64,000 nt of DNA from positions 571,690,140 through 571,754,139 of the forward strand of contig CM040121.1 in the NCBI GenBank assembly GCA_022559845.1, given 5' to 3'. Of the stretch, positions 22,550 through 31,951 are shown one piece after another. The notes beneath the pieces were generated by a model. That model had not been told where the DNA came from and made no database searches. It was given only the letters and a program-made list of their open reading frames with translations. Position 1 is the first letter of the stretch. Each line of letters begins with the position of its first letter. The DNA is from Amorphophallus konjac (Eukaryota; Streptophyta; Magnoliopsida; Alismatales; Araceae). A program made the translations under genes and the position numbers.

Positions 22550-23850
22550 ACATCGGGCGTGTCGTGATACAGTGAGTAACGTATGGACTGATGGTGTTCC
22601 GGTAGTTTTTCGCTTCTTCAGCGAGTTCTCATCTTTTGGTGACCTTTCCCACTAGTCGTACATTTCCTATGTACACGTGTGCGGACCCACTTGGGAGTGG
22701 TGGAGAATTTTTTTCGGTATGACGATTTTTAGACTGGTTACTGTTGGGTCCCTCGTCTTTGCAGCATAAGTCCGAGTTGGGAAAAAAACCATGTAGAGGA
22801 TCTGACCTATAGCGCATGGTCTATGTGTGCACACGTGGTTGGGAACGTCGGATACGCACTGACGAGTGTGACCTCAGCTATTCCTTATTCTGTGGTTACG
22901 TACTAGTGTGTCTCAGTTTCCGCCTGGGACGAGTAGGGAGACACCATGGGTGCGGTTTAAGACGTCAGCGGACGCATCCGGCGTTACTTCTAGTGGGTAG
23001 TGCTCCTGTCACCTGAGAGGTTTCAACTGAGGGTTCCTTCTACCGAGGTTTAGCGTTTTGGCTGCTCGTTGTCCCTGTTACACGTGTTCGAGACGTGGTT
23101 TCTGGCTGCCTTTGAGAGTTCTGTCTGAATGCATTGCCGTGTTCCCTGGTTGATTGGTTGAGGGTCTACCTGGTAGCCTAGATCCTAGTGTTTGTGTCCC
23201 ATAAGAGGTGTTCCGATACAGGTCTGTGTGTTCCAGCCTTCTGGGGCCCAGGTTTCGAGAGTCCACTTCAGTGCAGGTTGTGTCTGATACTCGAGGTATC
23301 CCGACACTTGCAGTTTTCCTTGGCAGTTAGTGGGTTATCGTGTTTATTGGTGTTGTAGTACTGTTCTTTATGCCTTATTGTTTTACCTGCCTTACTGTCT
23401 TTATATTTTTTTACTTGCTGCTCTGTTTATTTCGTCTGTTGTGGTGGGGATCCGCGGGGCCCCTACTGAGCCAATGACATGAGACTAACCCCTATTCATT
23501 TCAGGTCGGCATGCCTCCTCGTCGTTCGGAGGCTTTCAGCAACATTTGAGGTATTAGCATCGCCAGCTTGTGTCAGCCGGAGTATGCCCCAAAGGTTGTG
23601 TACTTTTCTTTTTGTTGAACTATACCTTTGAGACTTGTGTATATCTTGACTGGTAATTGTATAAAAATTATGTAAATTGTATATAAATATAAATTTTAAT
23701 TTCAACACTTTAATTCATATATTTATTTTAGTTTTATGTACACTCCCGTGACACCTTTAGAACCCTTCCAAGCTCCTTAACTCGTGGGTGGCGACGTAGG
23801 ATCCGAGTGGAATTGGGTTTGACCCGATATCCGGATCTTGGGTCATGACA
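22550..23850 (+). repeat. Old, truncated LTR of the 24.6-kb chromovirus family (copy X)
   Basis: The phrases come in the same order as the 3' half of the young LTR at 24615-27030: CCCACTAGTCGTA, TGTGTGCACACGTGGTTGGG, GACGTCAG, CTTCTAGTGGGTAGTGCTCCTGTC, and near the end AACTCGTGGGTGGCG and a terminus GGGTCATGACA against GGGTCGTTACA. Divergence is heavy. The 5' half is missing. No primer-binding site follows. Confidence 0.7.
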
Positions 23851-24609
23851 CGAGCGGGGCATGGAATCGAACCTCCGGTTGAGGTTCTGCTCGGGCAAAT
23901 CCCACAGTGGGCAGTCAGATCCATGGGTGCTCGAGTTGGAAGCCTTGTCTAGTGGGGCAGCCAGGTATCTAGCCACCCAAGGTTGATGCCTACTTGGGCG
24001 GCTAGATGTCTAGCCACCTAGGTCTTTAGGCTGCCAAGGATGTGGTCGTCCAGTTTGGTGGGTGACCAAGTCCTTGGCCACCCAGAGGAGTGCTGGGCGG
24101 CTAGGTATGTGGCCGCCTAGGGGATTAGCAGTCTGGATGGCCAGCCCATTGGCCGCCCATGTGCTAGACAACTAAGGAGTCGGCCGCCCAATGTGCCATG
24201 GTCCCATTGTGCTGGATGGCCAGAATAGTGGTCGCCCATCCAGTTTTGGTAACCATACTTGTGGCAGCCCCGATTATGAGTTGACGAGTGTCCTTCGTGA
24301 CCTTGTGTTATGCGGAGGGTCACTCCAATGTGATCGCGTGTTCTCGCAGAGGGTTATTCCTGCATGATCTTTGTGGGCCGGTGTTTGCCGATTTTGCTGT
24401 CCGGCCTATAGTTCGACGATGTAGGGTTGTGTACTGTTCTCAGCTCTATGTGTGGGAGTCGGTGGTACTCCGGTGATTTTTGTTCCGATTATGTTTTTGT
24501 CTTGAGTGACACACCCCTAGTTGTAATCCCTAGACGTTGAGGAGTCCGTCTAGTGTGAGGACTTTCCCGTGAGACAGTTTCGAGCCGGCTACCATGGGCC
24601 CTTATGTCC
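23851..24609 (+). repeat. Old LTR copy Y, first fragment
   Basis: This is the left part of an old LTR into which the young element inserted (junction 24609/24615). It continues at 34371 and again at 42274. Its left half is the palindromic array at 23950-24245. Where copy X ends and Y begins is not clear; part of both appears deleted. Confidence 0.5.
23950..24245. repeat. Array of imperfect palindromes, core GGCGGCTAG...CTAGCCACC
   Basis: Units of roughly 45-50 bases read GGGCGGCTAGGTATGTGGCC / GCCGCCTAGG, TGGCCAGCCCATTGGCCGCC and similar, five to six times. Each is an interrupted inverted repeat. The array sits in the old LTR where the young LTR has its own array, but the core sequence is different. 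Confidence 0.6.
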
Positions 24610-24614
24610 ACATA

Positions 24615-27030
24615 TGTAATATCCCGGACCTTTCGGATCCTTCTTCGTGGGTCCCGGATCTGGTTTTCGGAGCGTCCAACTCTGTTGTGTCCGAAATTTC
24701 GTTTCGGACATCTTTCGTGTTCGGATCGGCGCGATCCGGAGTCGTTTCGGAGGCCCGGAGGCGTTCCGCGGCTTTTCTGCGTGTGTTTTCCGATTCCCGG
24801 CGTGTGTTTCGGCTTTTCCTTCGGACGCTCGCTGCGGGTTAACTGGGCCGTTCACCCGGGCACGAGTGGTACCGTTGCGATCGGTGCGTTCCGAGGATTC
24901 CAGAAATGTATTTTTCTATTTTTCGGTATTTTTCCGAAAATTCGGATTTTCTATAAATCCTAATCCTTTTTCCTTTCTTTTTCCTTTTTCTCTTTCTTCT
25001 TCCTCTCCCTCTCTCTCGCGACCGTGAGCCCTCTCTCTCTCCCTCTCTCCCATTCGGACGTGGCAAGCCCCTCTCCGGCTACGGACGGCGGGGGGGCGAC
25101 GGCGCGGACGCGTGGGCGACGGTGAGGCGATCTCGTGGGCGTGCGGCGAGCGTGGGAAGCGTGGGGAGTTCGTGAAGCTTCGAGCATTCTTCGTGATTCG
25201 TGATCGATCCGGCGGAGCATTCGCTCCATCGAGGTAGGGTGACGTTCCTTAGCCTCATGCCGTTCTTTTCCGTGATTTATAGGCCGCGGGGAGGCCGAGA
25301 GGGGATCATTTGAGCGTTTTCGGGTTTTTCCATGATTTGGGGAGAGCTCGCCCGATCTATGGATTCAATGCATGGATTCGTGTTTTGAGGGCCTAGAATC
25401 ATGCTAGGGGTCCCCAGGGGTCTTCCCCTTTGTTTTCCCCCTCTCCTATGGAGGTATGGGGGCGTGGTTATAATTTTTTTGGGCGTTCTTACCGTTTTCG
25501 GCCGCGGACTGAGAACGCGCTATACTCCAGTAGCGCGTTCTTGGAGGTCGCGCTGCCCCGACCGAGCGCGTTCATCGGAGAAGATGAACAGGAGGCGGTT
25601 CCTGTCGCGCTATGGGGTCATAGCGCGATCATTCTTGTCGCGCTAGGAGGACCTAGCGCGATGGTCCTTGTCGCGCTAGGGTTCCCTAGCGCGATGGTTC
25701 CTGTCGCGCTTGGGAGACCTAGCGCGATCTTCGCTGTTGCGCTAGGGTTCCCTAGCGCGTTCTTCCGTGTCGCGCTAGGTGTCCCTAGCGCGATTTGGTT
25801 CGTTGTTGGGTGTTCCCCTTGGGCCGTGTGTGCGTCCCGGGCACCCCGTGGAGTTCCGTGACCGTGTCTTTGGTGTCCGGAAGTCCCGTTCGCCTCGGTC
25901 AGGCGTTTGACCGTGGGAAATGCGTCTGTTTCTTTTCCGACCATGGTCACCGTGCGACGGGGCTGGTGCGTGGGGTGATTCCCACACGTTGTCGGTTTCG
26001 GACGTTGTTTTCCGTTGACTCGAGAGTCTACTCCTTCAGTGACCCTCCACTAGTCGTAGCCCACCAGTACGAGGTGCTGGTCTCACCTGGGAGTGGTGTA
26101 CGGGCACCCACCTTTCGAGACGGTTTGTGGACCGGTTACCGTAGGCCCCTCGTCGGTAGCCAGAGTCCGGCTACGGGGGAAAACCGGTCAGAGGACCAGA
26201 CCTAGTGACGCAAGGTCTGTGTGTGCACACGTGGTTGGGGGCGGTTGGACCCACGTCGACGGGCGTGACCCCAGCTAGTTACTTGTTTGTGGTTACTTGT
26301 ACGGTGTTTGAGCCTCGGGTAGGACCTACCACGTCAGGCGGTTCACCTGCGGTGCGGTGTAAGACGTCAGGGGATCCTACCGGCTGTGCTTCTAGTGGGT
26401 GGTACTCCTGTCGAGTACGGAGTGTTAGACTGTCAGTCGTGTGTTTCCGACCTTCGGGTTTTGACGGTTCGACCGTTGAGTTTCGGTCTTCTCGTACCGT
26501 GGCACGTGTGTCGGTTTGCGTGCCGTAGGGTCTAGTTCTGTAGAGTACAGGGCTTTCCTTTCCGAGGTACTTTCCTACCGCTAGAGTAGTGGTTTCTCGT
26601 TTTTCGAGGTAGGGTTCGAGTGATCCCTACTGAGTCTTGTTCTGAGACTCATTCCCTGCGTGTTTTCACCGTGTTTCAGGTGAGGCGCCACCTTCGGGGA
26701 GCGCGTCAGGAGCGCAGCGTGGTGCGGGTGCCCAGAGGTAGTGCCAGAGGTCAGAGCCGGGGGATGCCCCGTGTAGCTGTACTTTTCCTTCTTGTCACTG
26801 TACTAGTCGTGGACTACTGTTGCTGTTGTTGCTATTTTATTGTGGACCCTGTAAATTGTTAATTTATTTCCTGCTTAATATTATAGCTGTTTAATTTCTG
26901 CAATTATCTGTGATGCTTATGTAGTTTCCACACCATCCTTTTAACCCTTCCGAGTCTTCGGACTCGTGGGTGGCGGTACGAGTCTCGGGTTATCGGGCCT
27001 TCCCGGTAATCGGATTCTCGGGTCGTTACA
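24615..27030 (+). repeat. 5' LTR of the Tekay-like element
   Basis: TGTAATATCCCGGACC to GGTCGTTACA, with short terminal inverted TGTAA/TTACA. It contains pyrimidine-rich CTCTCT tracts (about 24995-25050), the 33-bp palindromic array (25604-25801) and an AT-rich tail near 26820-26930 before the final GC-rich 90 bases. Only scattered single-base differences and short indels separate it from the 3' LTR. Confidence 0.95.
25604..25801. repeat. Six 33-bp palindromic units in the 5' LTR
   Basis: GTCGCGCTAGGGTTCCCTAG followed by CGCGATGGTTCCT repeats six times with exact 33-base spacing (starts 25604, 25637, 25670, 25703, 25736, 25769). Each unit is an inverted repeat TCGCGCTAGG...CCTAGCGCGA. Loop bases vary with matching changes on both arms (for example CTATGGGGTCATAG), as expected if base pairing is kept. 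A degenerate unit lies upstream near 25548. Confidence 0.95.
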
Positions 27031-27032
27031 GC

Positions 27033-27044
27033 TGGTATCAGAGC
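27033..27044 (+). other. Primer-binding site, tRNA-iMet
   Basis: TGGTATCAGAGC lies two bases after the LTR end TTACA. This is the standard plant initiator-methionine tRNA primer site of Ty3/Gypsy elements. Confidence 0.95.
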
Positions 27045-27195
27045 GCGGTTGTGGAATTACATGAGAATCATAGGTAATTGTATTGGTCCACTAGTCCACA
27101 ACGATGATGTACATGTGACGCTGGCATTGGGCACCGCGTGTTTTATTCTGACATTGCCGTTTCCGTGTTTTCTGTCTTGTGCTTCAGGAGCGAGG

Positions 27196-28440
27196 ATGGC
27201 GCCGAGGAGGAGTTCTCGCTCTCAGCAGGGGCAGTCGGCTGGAGGTCAGGAGATCCAGCAGGGGGTCCAGAGGGACCAGGAGGAGCATAGCAGAGTTCCG
27301 GGAGCTACCGAGGCCGCGGATGCTGCGAAGGCTCCGGGGGCCGAGGATTTCTTCCGTGGCATGTACCATCTCATGTCTCAGCAGTTTGGCGGAGAGGCTG
27401 TTGAGGGCTCGTCAGCTAGGGGTGGGCCAGGCCGAGCGGTGAGGGACTTCATGCAGTTCCATCCACCTTACTTTAGCGGCCAGGCAGACCCTGATGCGGC
27501 TCGTGATTGGCTCGATGAGATGGAGCGGGTGTTCAGTTCTGCGAAGAGTACTGCCGAGGACAGAGTGGGGTTGGCCTATAACCAGTTGCAGGGTACGGCT
27601 CGGAGGTGGTGGTCTTCCGAGTGGAAGACGTCCTTTCAGTTTCGTCCACTTGAGCAGGTCGAGTGGGGTGACTTTGTCAGTGCTTTCGAGCGTACGTACT
27701 GTGCAGACGTCGTTGCTACGCAGCGGATGCGGGAGTTTCTGGAGCTGGTGCAGGGTGACATGTCCGTGTTGCAGTATAGGGCCCGATTTGTCGAGCTGGG
27801 TCGATATGAACCTCATATCATGGAGCATGAGAGGGTGAGGACGACGCAGTTTGTGCAGGGCTTGAGGTTGGAGCTGAGGCACCATTTGATCGCGAATGGG
27901 GCCACTGATCTAGAGACGGCGTCTCGTGTTGCGATTTCCTTGGAGATGGATATGCAGAGGACTCGAGGACCGATCAGCCAGGGACAGTCTTTGTCAGGTC
28001 ACAGCCAGCAGTCGGCTACCCAGCAGCAGGGTTTCTTCCAGCATGCGTCGGGTGGTTCAAGAGTACCGGCACCGGCAGCGTCAGTGGCAGGATCTGCGTC
28101 CTTCGGCTCGAAGATCAAGAAGTTCTTGAAGAAGAGTCTTCGGAAGAAGCACAAGGATCAAGGGCAAGCTTCATCGGGCAGTGTACATCAGCCGATTCCT
28201 TTGCAGCGTCAGGGATCAGTGGGTGGATCGCGAGGACCTTGTCCACGGTGTGGTGGGACCCACCCAGGCAGGCAGTGCACGGCGCCGATCATCTGTTTTC
28301 GGTGTGACCAGCCAGGGCACATGGCGCGTGACTGTCCTCAGAGACCGCCGCAGCAGCAGTTTCCTCAGCAGCAGCAGGTTCCCCAGCAGCAGGCAGCAGC
28401 AGCAGCAGGGACAGTATCCGCCGCTACCCAGGTCAGCTAG
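27196..28440 (+). CDS. gag: Gag polyprotein of the Tekay-like element
   Basis: The frame is open from before 27061; I choose the ATG at 27196 (MAPRRSSRSQQ) because family Gag proteins begin this way. It has a retrotransposon Gag domain at about residues 80-255 (FHPPYFSGQADPDAARDWL, RWWSSEW, YRARFVELGRY) and a CCHC zinc knuckle, CFRCDQPGHMARDCP (28291-28335), for RNA packaging. It then enters a glutamine-rich CAG repeat and stops at 28438-28440. The usual arrangement is one continuous gag-pol frame; here the frame is lost in the CAG repeat and the protease continues in the next frame. Capsid formation in the cytoplasm is the known role. Confidence 0.9.
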   Translation: MAPRRSSRSQQGQSAGGQEIQQGVQRDQEEHSRVPGATEAADAAKAPGAEDFFRGMYHLMSQQFGGEAVEGSSARGGPGRAVRDFMQFHPPYFSGQADPDAARDWLDEMERVFSSAKSTAEDRVGLAYNQLQGTARRWWSSEWKTSFQFRPLEQVEWGDFVSAFERTYCADVVATQRMREFLELVQGDMSVLQYRARFVELGRYEPHIMEHERVRTTQFVQGLRLELRHHLIANGATDLETASRVAISLEMDMQRTRGPISQGQSLSGHSQQSATQQQGFFQHASGGSRVPAPAASVAGSASFGSKIKKFLKKSLRKKHKDQGQASSGSVHQPIPLQRQGSVGGSRGPCPRCGGTHPGRQCTAPIICFRCDQPGHMARDCPQRPPQQQFPQQQQVPQQQAAAAAGTVSAATQVS

Positions 28441-28825
28441 TGTGGGAGGCAGGCAGAGGGCTCGTGGCCAGATCACGCACTTGACCAGGGCAGAGGCAGT
28501 GGCGTCGCAGCTCGTGGAAGGTACCGTTCAGATTTTGGGTTGTGCGGCTCGGGTTTTATTTGATTCTGGCGCGTCTCATTCGTTTATTTCGGAGGATTTC
28601 GCGTCAAGCGTCGAGGAGCCGGTGACCCAGTTGTCCTGTGATTTGGCAGTGGAGTTGCCTTCGGGTGACTTTATGGTCACTCCGTATTGCTTCGACCAGG
28701 TTCCGGTGTGGATCGATGGGCGGAGTATGCCAGGCAGGTTGTATGCATTGCAGCTTCGGGATTACGACGTGATTCTAGGCATGGATTGGCTCGAGACTCA
28801 TGGAGCGGTGGTGGATTGTGGATGA
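28413..28825 (+). CDS. Aspartic protease segment of pol (frame-shifted)
   Basis: In a different frame from gag: [10 protein letters not shown]..., then the active-site motif [11 protein letters not shown] (Asp-Ser-Gly codons at 28562-28570) and [15 protein letters not shown] at the end, all normal for a Ty3/Gypsy protease. It ends at a stop (28823-28825) caused by an apparent one-base loss after GATTGTGG; the next domain continues in the gag frame. Upstream the frame is open to 28181 but overlaps gag without similarity. Confidence 0.85.
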
Positions 28826-31800
28826 AGAGGGTCTACTTCCAGCATCCGAGCAAGAGGACCTTCTATTTCCAAGGTATCCGTTCCACCTCTTCTCGATTCC
28901 TTATCTCTGCTATTCGAGCCCGTCGATTGCTTGATTCAGGTTGTCAGGGTTTTCTCGCGTCTGTGGTTGTGTCTGACCGGATGGAGCCGGATGTCGAGGA
29001 CATTGCGGTGGTGCGCGAGTTTCCCGATGTTTTTCCTGAGGAGTTGCCTGGATTACCTCCCCAGCGGGAGATCGATTTCGTGATCGAGGTTGTACCTGGT
29101 ACGGGACCTTTGGTGAAGGCTCCCTACCGTATGGCCCCCGCTGAGCTGAGGGAGTTGAGGGCGCAGTTGCAGGAACTGTTGGCCAAGGGGTACATTCGTC
29201 CGAGCTTTTCCCCTTGGGGTGCGCCCGTATTGTTTGTGAAGAAGAAGGACGGTAGTCTGCAGTTGTGCATTGACTATCGGCAGCTGAATGACGTGACCAT
29301 TAAGAACAAGTATCCGTTGCCGCGGATTGATGATTTGTTCGACCAACTTCAGTCTGCGCGAGTGTTCTCGCGGATTGATTTGCGGTCCGGTTACTATCAG
29401 CTGAGAATTCGCGAGTCCGATGTGGAGAAGACTGCGTTCAGTACGAGGTACGGGCATTATGAGTTTCTGGTGATGCCGTTTGGGCTCACCAATGCCCCAG
29501 CAGCCTTCATGGACTTGATGCAGAGGGTGTTTCATCCGTATTTGGACCAGTTCGTGGTCATCTTCGTGGATGACATCCTTGTTTATTCGCGGTCTGCTGA
29601 GGAGCATGCATACCATTTGGGTGTGGTGCTGCAGACGTTGCGAGATCACCAGTTGTATGCGAAGCTCAGCAAGTGCGAGTTTTGGCTCAGCGAGGTGCAC
29701 TTTCTGGGGCACGTGATTTCTGGTGATGGCATTTCCGTGGATCCCGCCAAGGTCGAGGCTGTGATGCAATGGCCGAGGCCGAGGTCGGTGACGGAGATCC
29801 GGAGTTTCTTGGGGCTTGCGGGGTATTATCGTCGATTTATCCAAGATTTTTCTCGCATTGCGACCCCGATGACGAGGCTCACGCGGAAGGATGTGCCTTT
29901 CGTTTGGTCCGAGGAGTGTGAGCAGAGCTTCAGTGAACTGAAGAGGTTGCTCACCTCGGCTCCAGTGTTGGTTTTGCCTTCTGGATCGGGAGGTTTTGTG
30001 GTGTGTACAGATGCTTCCGGCGTTGGACTGGGTGCTGTTTTGATGCAGCATGGTAGAGTGGTGGCTTATGCATCTCGGCAACTAAAGCCCCATGAGGAGA
30101 ACTACCCTACCCATGATCTTGAGTTGGCAGCAGTGATCTTCGCGCTGAAGATCTGGAGGCACTATCTGTACGGTGAGAAGTTCGAGGTGTTCACTGACCA
30201 TCAAAGTTTGAGGTATGTGTTCTCGCAGAGAGACCTGAACCTCAGACAAAGGCGTTGGATGGAGTTCATGAAGGACTATGACTTCACCCTGTCTTATCAG
30301 CCGGGCAGGATGAATGTCGTCGCCGATGCCTTGAGTCGGAAGGTGGCGGTCAGTACCTTGATGCTGAGGAAGTGGAGGCTCTGGGAACAAGTGCCCGAGG
30401 TATCTTTCAGTCTCAAGATTCCCCAGGAGCGAGAGTTGGCAGTGCTTGCGAGCCTGACTGTCACTCCTGCTATCCGTCGTCAGGTGACAGAGGCTCAGCA
30501 TGCGGACCCTGAGTTGCCCCGGATTCTTGCGATGGCTGACGTAGAGCTTGGCGAGGATGGTGCTGCGAGGTTTCGTGACAGGTTGTACGTCCCAGCGGAG
30601 GAGCAGGTTCGTCGTGCGGTGTTACGCGAGGCTCATGGGAGCAGGTACACTGTACACCCGGGTGCGATGAAGATGTATCGGAACTTGCGGAGGCAGTTCT
30701 GGTGGCCTGGCATGAAGAGAGATGTTGCCGAATTTGTGGCCAGGTGCCTGATCTGTCAGCAGGTGAAGGCGGAGCATCAGCGACCAGGAGGTACTCTCCA
30801 GCCTTTGGATGTTCCTGCTTGGAAGTGGGACCATGTGACCACAGATTTTGTGGTGGGGTTGCCAAGGACCCCGAGTGGGCAGGACAGTATTTGGTTACTG
30901 GTGGATCGGCTGACGAAGGTGACTCGATTGTTACCGATCAAGGTCAGCTGGAGCGTGTCCAGGTTGGCTCGTCTGTATGTGGAGCGGATCGTTCCGTTGC
31001 ATGGGGTTCCCATTTCGATCGTGTCGGATCGAGATCCGCGCTTCACTTCTGGATTCTGGAGGAGTTTCCAGCGAGCTCTTGGCACGGAGTTGGCATTTAG
31101 CTCGGCGTATCATCCACAGTCAGATGGTCAGTCTGAGAGGACCATTCAGACTTTGGAGGACATGCTGAGATCCTACTGCCTGGAGTGGCAGGGGAGTTGG
31201 ATTCATCACCTACCGTTGGTGGAGTTTGCCTATAACAACAGCTATCATTCGAGCATCGGCATGGCTCCCTATGAGGCTCTGTATGGGCGTCCTTGTCGGA
31301 CTCCACTTGATTGGTTTGAGGTGGGTGAGCGTGTTTTGACGGGACCAGAGTTGGTGCAGCAATGTGTGGACGTTGTGCACCTGGTTCGTCAGAACATGTT
31401 GGCGGCCCAGAGTCGGCAGAAGAGCTATGCTGACCGTAGGAGGCAACCCCTCGAGTTCGCCGTGGGCGATCATGTGTTCTTGAGAGTTTCTCCGATGAAG
31501 GGGGTGATGCGTTTTGGACGGCGTGGGAAGCTGAGTCCCCGCTATATTGGTCCTTTCGCGATTGTGGAACGCATCGGTGAGGTTGCTTACCGGTTGCAGT
31601 TACCTCCTGAGTTGGCGTCGGTGCATGACGTGTTCCACGTCTCGATGTTGCGGAAGTATATGCCCGATGACTCTCATGTGCTCGAGTTTTCTGTTTGGCC
31701 TGAGGTGACTCCAGATCTTTCTCTCCCAGAGTTTCCGATCCGCGTGGAGGATAGGCGAGAGCAGCGCCTTCGGAACAAGGTCATTCCCTTGGTAAAGGTC

Positions 31801-31884
31801 GTGTGGCAACGACACTCTGGTGGTGAGGCTTCGTGGGAACGTGAGGACGAGATGCGTCAGCAGTTCCCGTATCTGTTTGAGTGA
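28812..31884 (+). CDS. pol: Reverse transcriptase-RNase H-integrase of the Tekay-like element
   Basis: The frame is open from 28687, but family similarity starts near 28815 (MKRVYFQ). RT follows: [25 protein letters not shown] and active site FVDD (29563-29574). RNase H has [13 protein letters not shown] (about 30004-30042) and FTDHQSLRY. Integrase has an HHCC zinc finger (H...H...CLICQQVK, about 30628-30770), a DDE core ([32 protein letters not shown]), the GPY/F module ([12 protein letters not shown], 31543-31578) and a short C-terminal end [17 protein letters not shown] like Tekay chromodomain relatives. All visible catalytic residues are present and the frame runs unbroken to 31884. It makes DNA from the element RNA and inserts it in the nucleus. 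Confidence 0.92.
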
Positions 31885-31938
31885 GTCTTCCTCTTCTTTC
31901 CCCGTTGGTTGTTCTCAATTTCGAGGACGAAATTCCTT

Positions 31939-31950
31939 AAGGGGGGAGGG
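31939..31950 (+). other. Polypurine tract
   Basis: AAGGGGGGAGGG directly precedes the 3' LTR and would prime plus-strand synthesis. It follows the common Gypsy 3' phrase TTTCGAGGACGAAATTCC (31920-31937). Confidence 0.9.
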
Positions 31951-31951
31951 C

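Noticed and set aside
25604..25801. CRISPR-like array
   Set aside because: Regular spacing and palindromic repeats, but no unique spacers, no cas genes, a eukaryotic genome, and it lies within an LTR.
25430..25861. 143-residue open frame with 11-residue repeats (VALGxPSA) in the LTR
   Set aside because: It is the translation of the 33-bp palindromic array; 33 is a multiple of 3, so the frame stays open by chance. The opposite strand is open too.
27031..27046. tRNA gene remnant (TGGTATCAGAGC)
   Set aside because: It is the primer-binding site complementary to tRNA-iMet next to the LTR, not a tRNA gene. I found no tRNA cloverleaf in the window.
27049..27195. Upstream extension of gag to 27049 or 27061
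   Set aside because: The frame is open but has no family similarity; 27049 is not an ATG. MAPRRSSRSQQ at 27196 is the expected start.
29053..30501. Long minus-strand frames (342 and 139 residues) opposite pol
   Set aside because: Shadow frames of a strongly coding plus strand; no domains.
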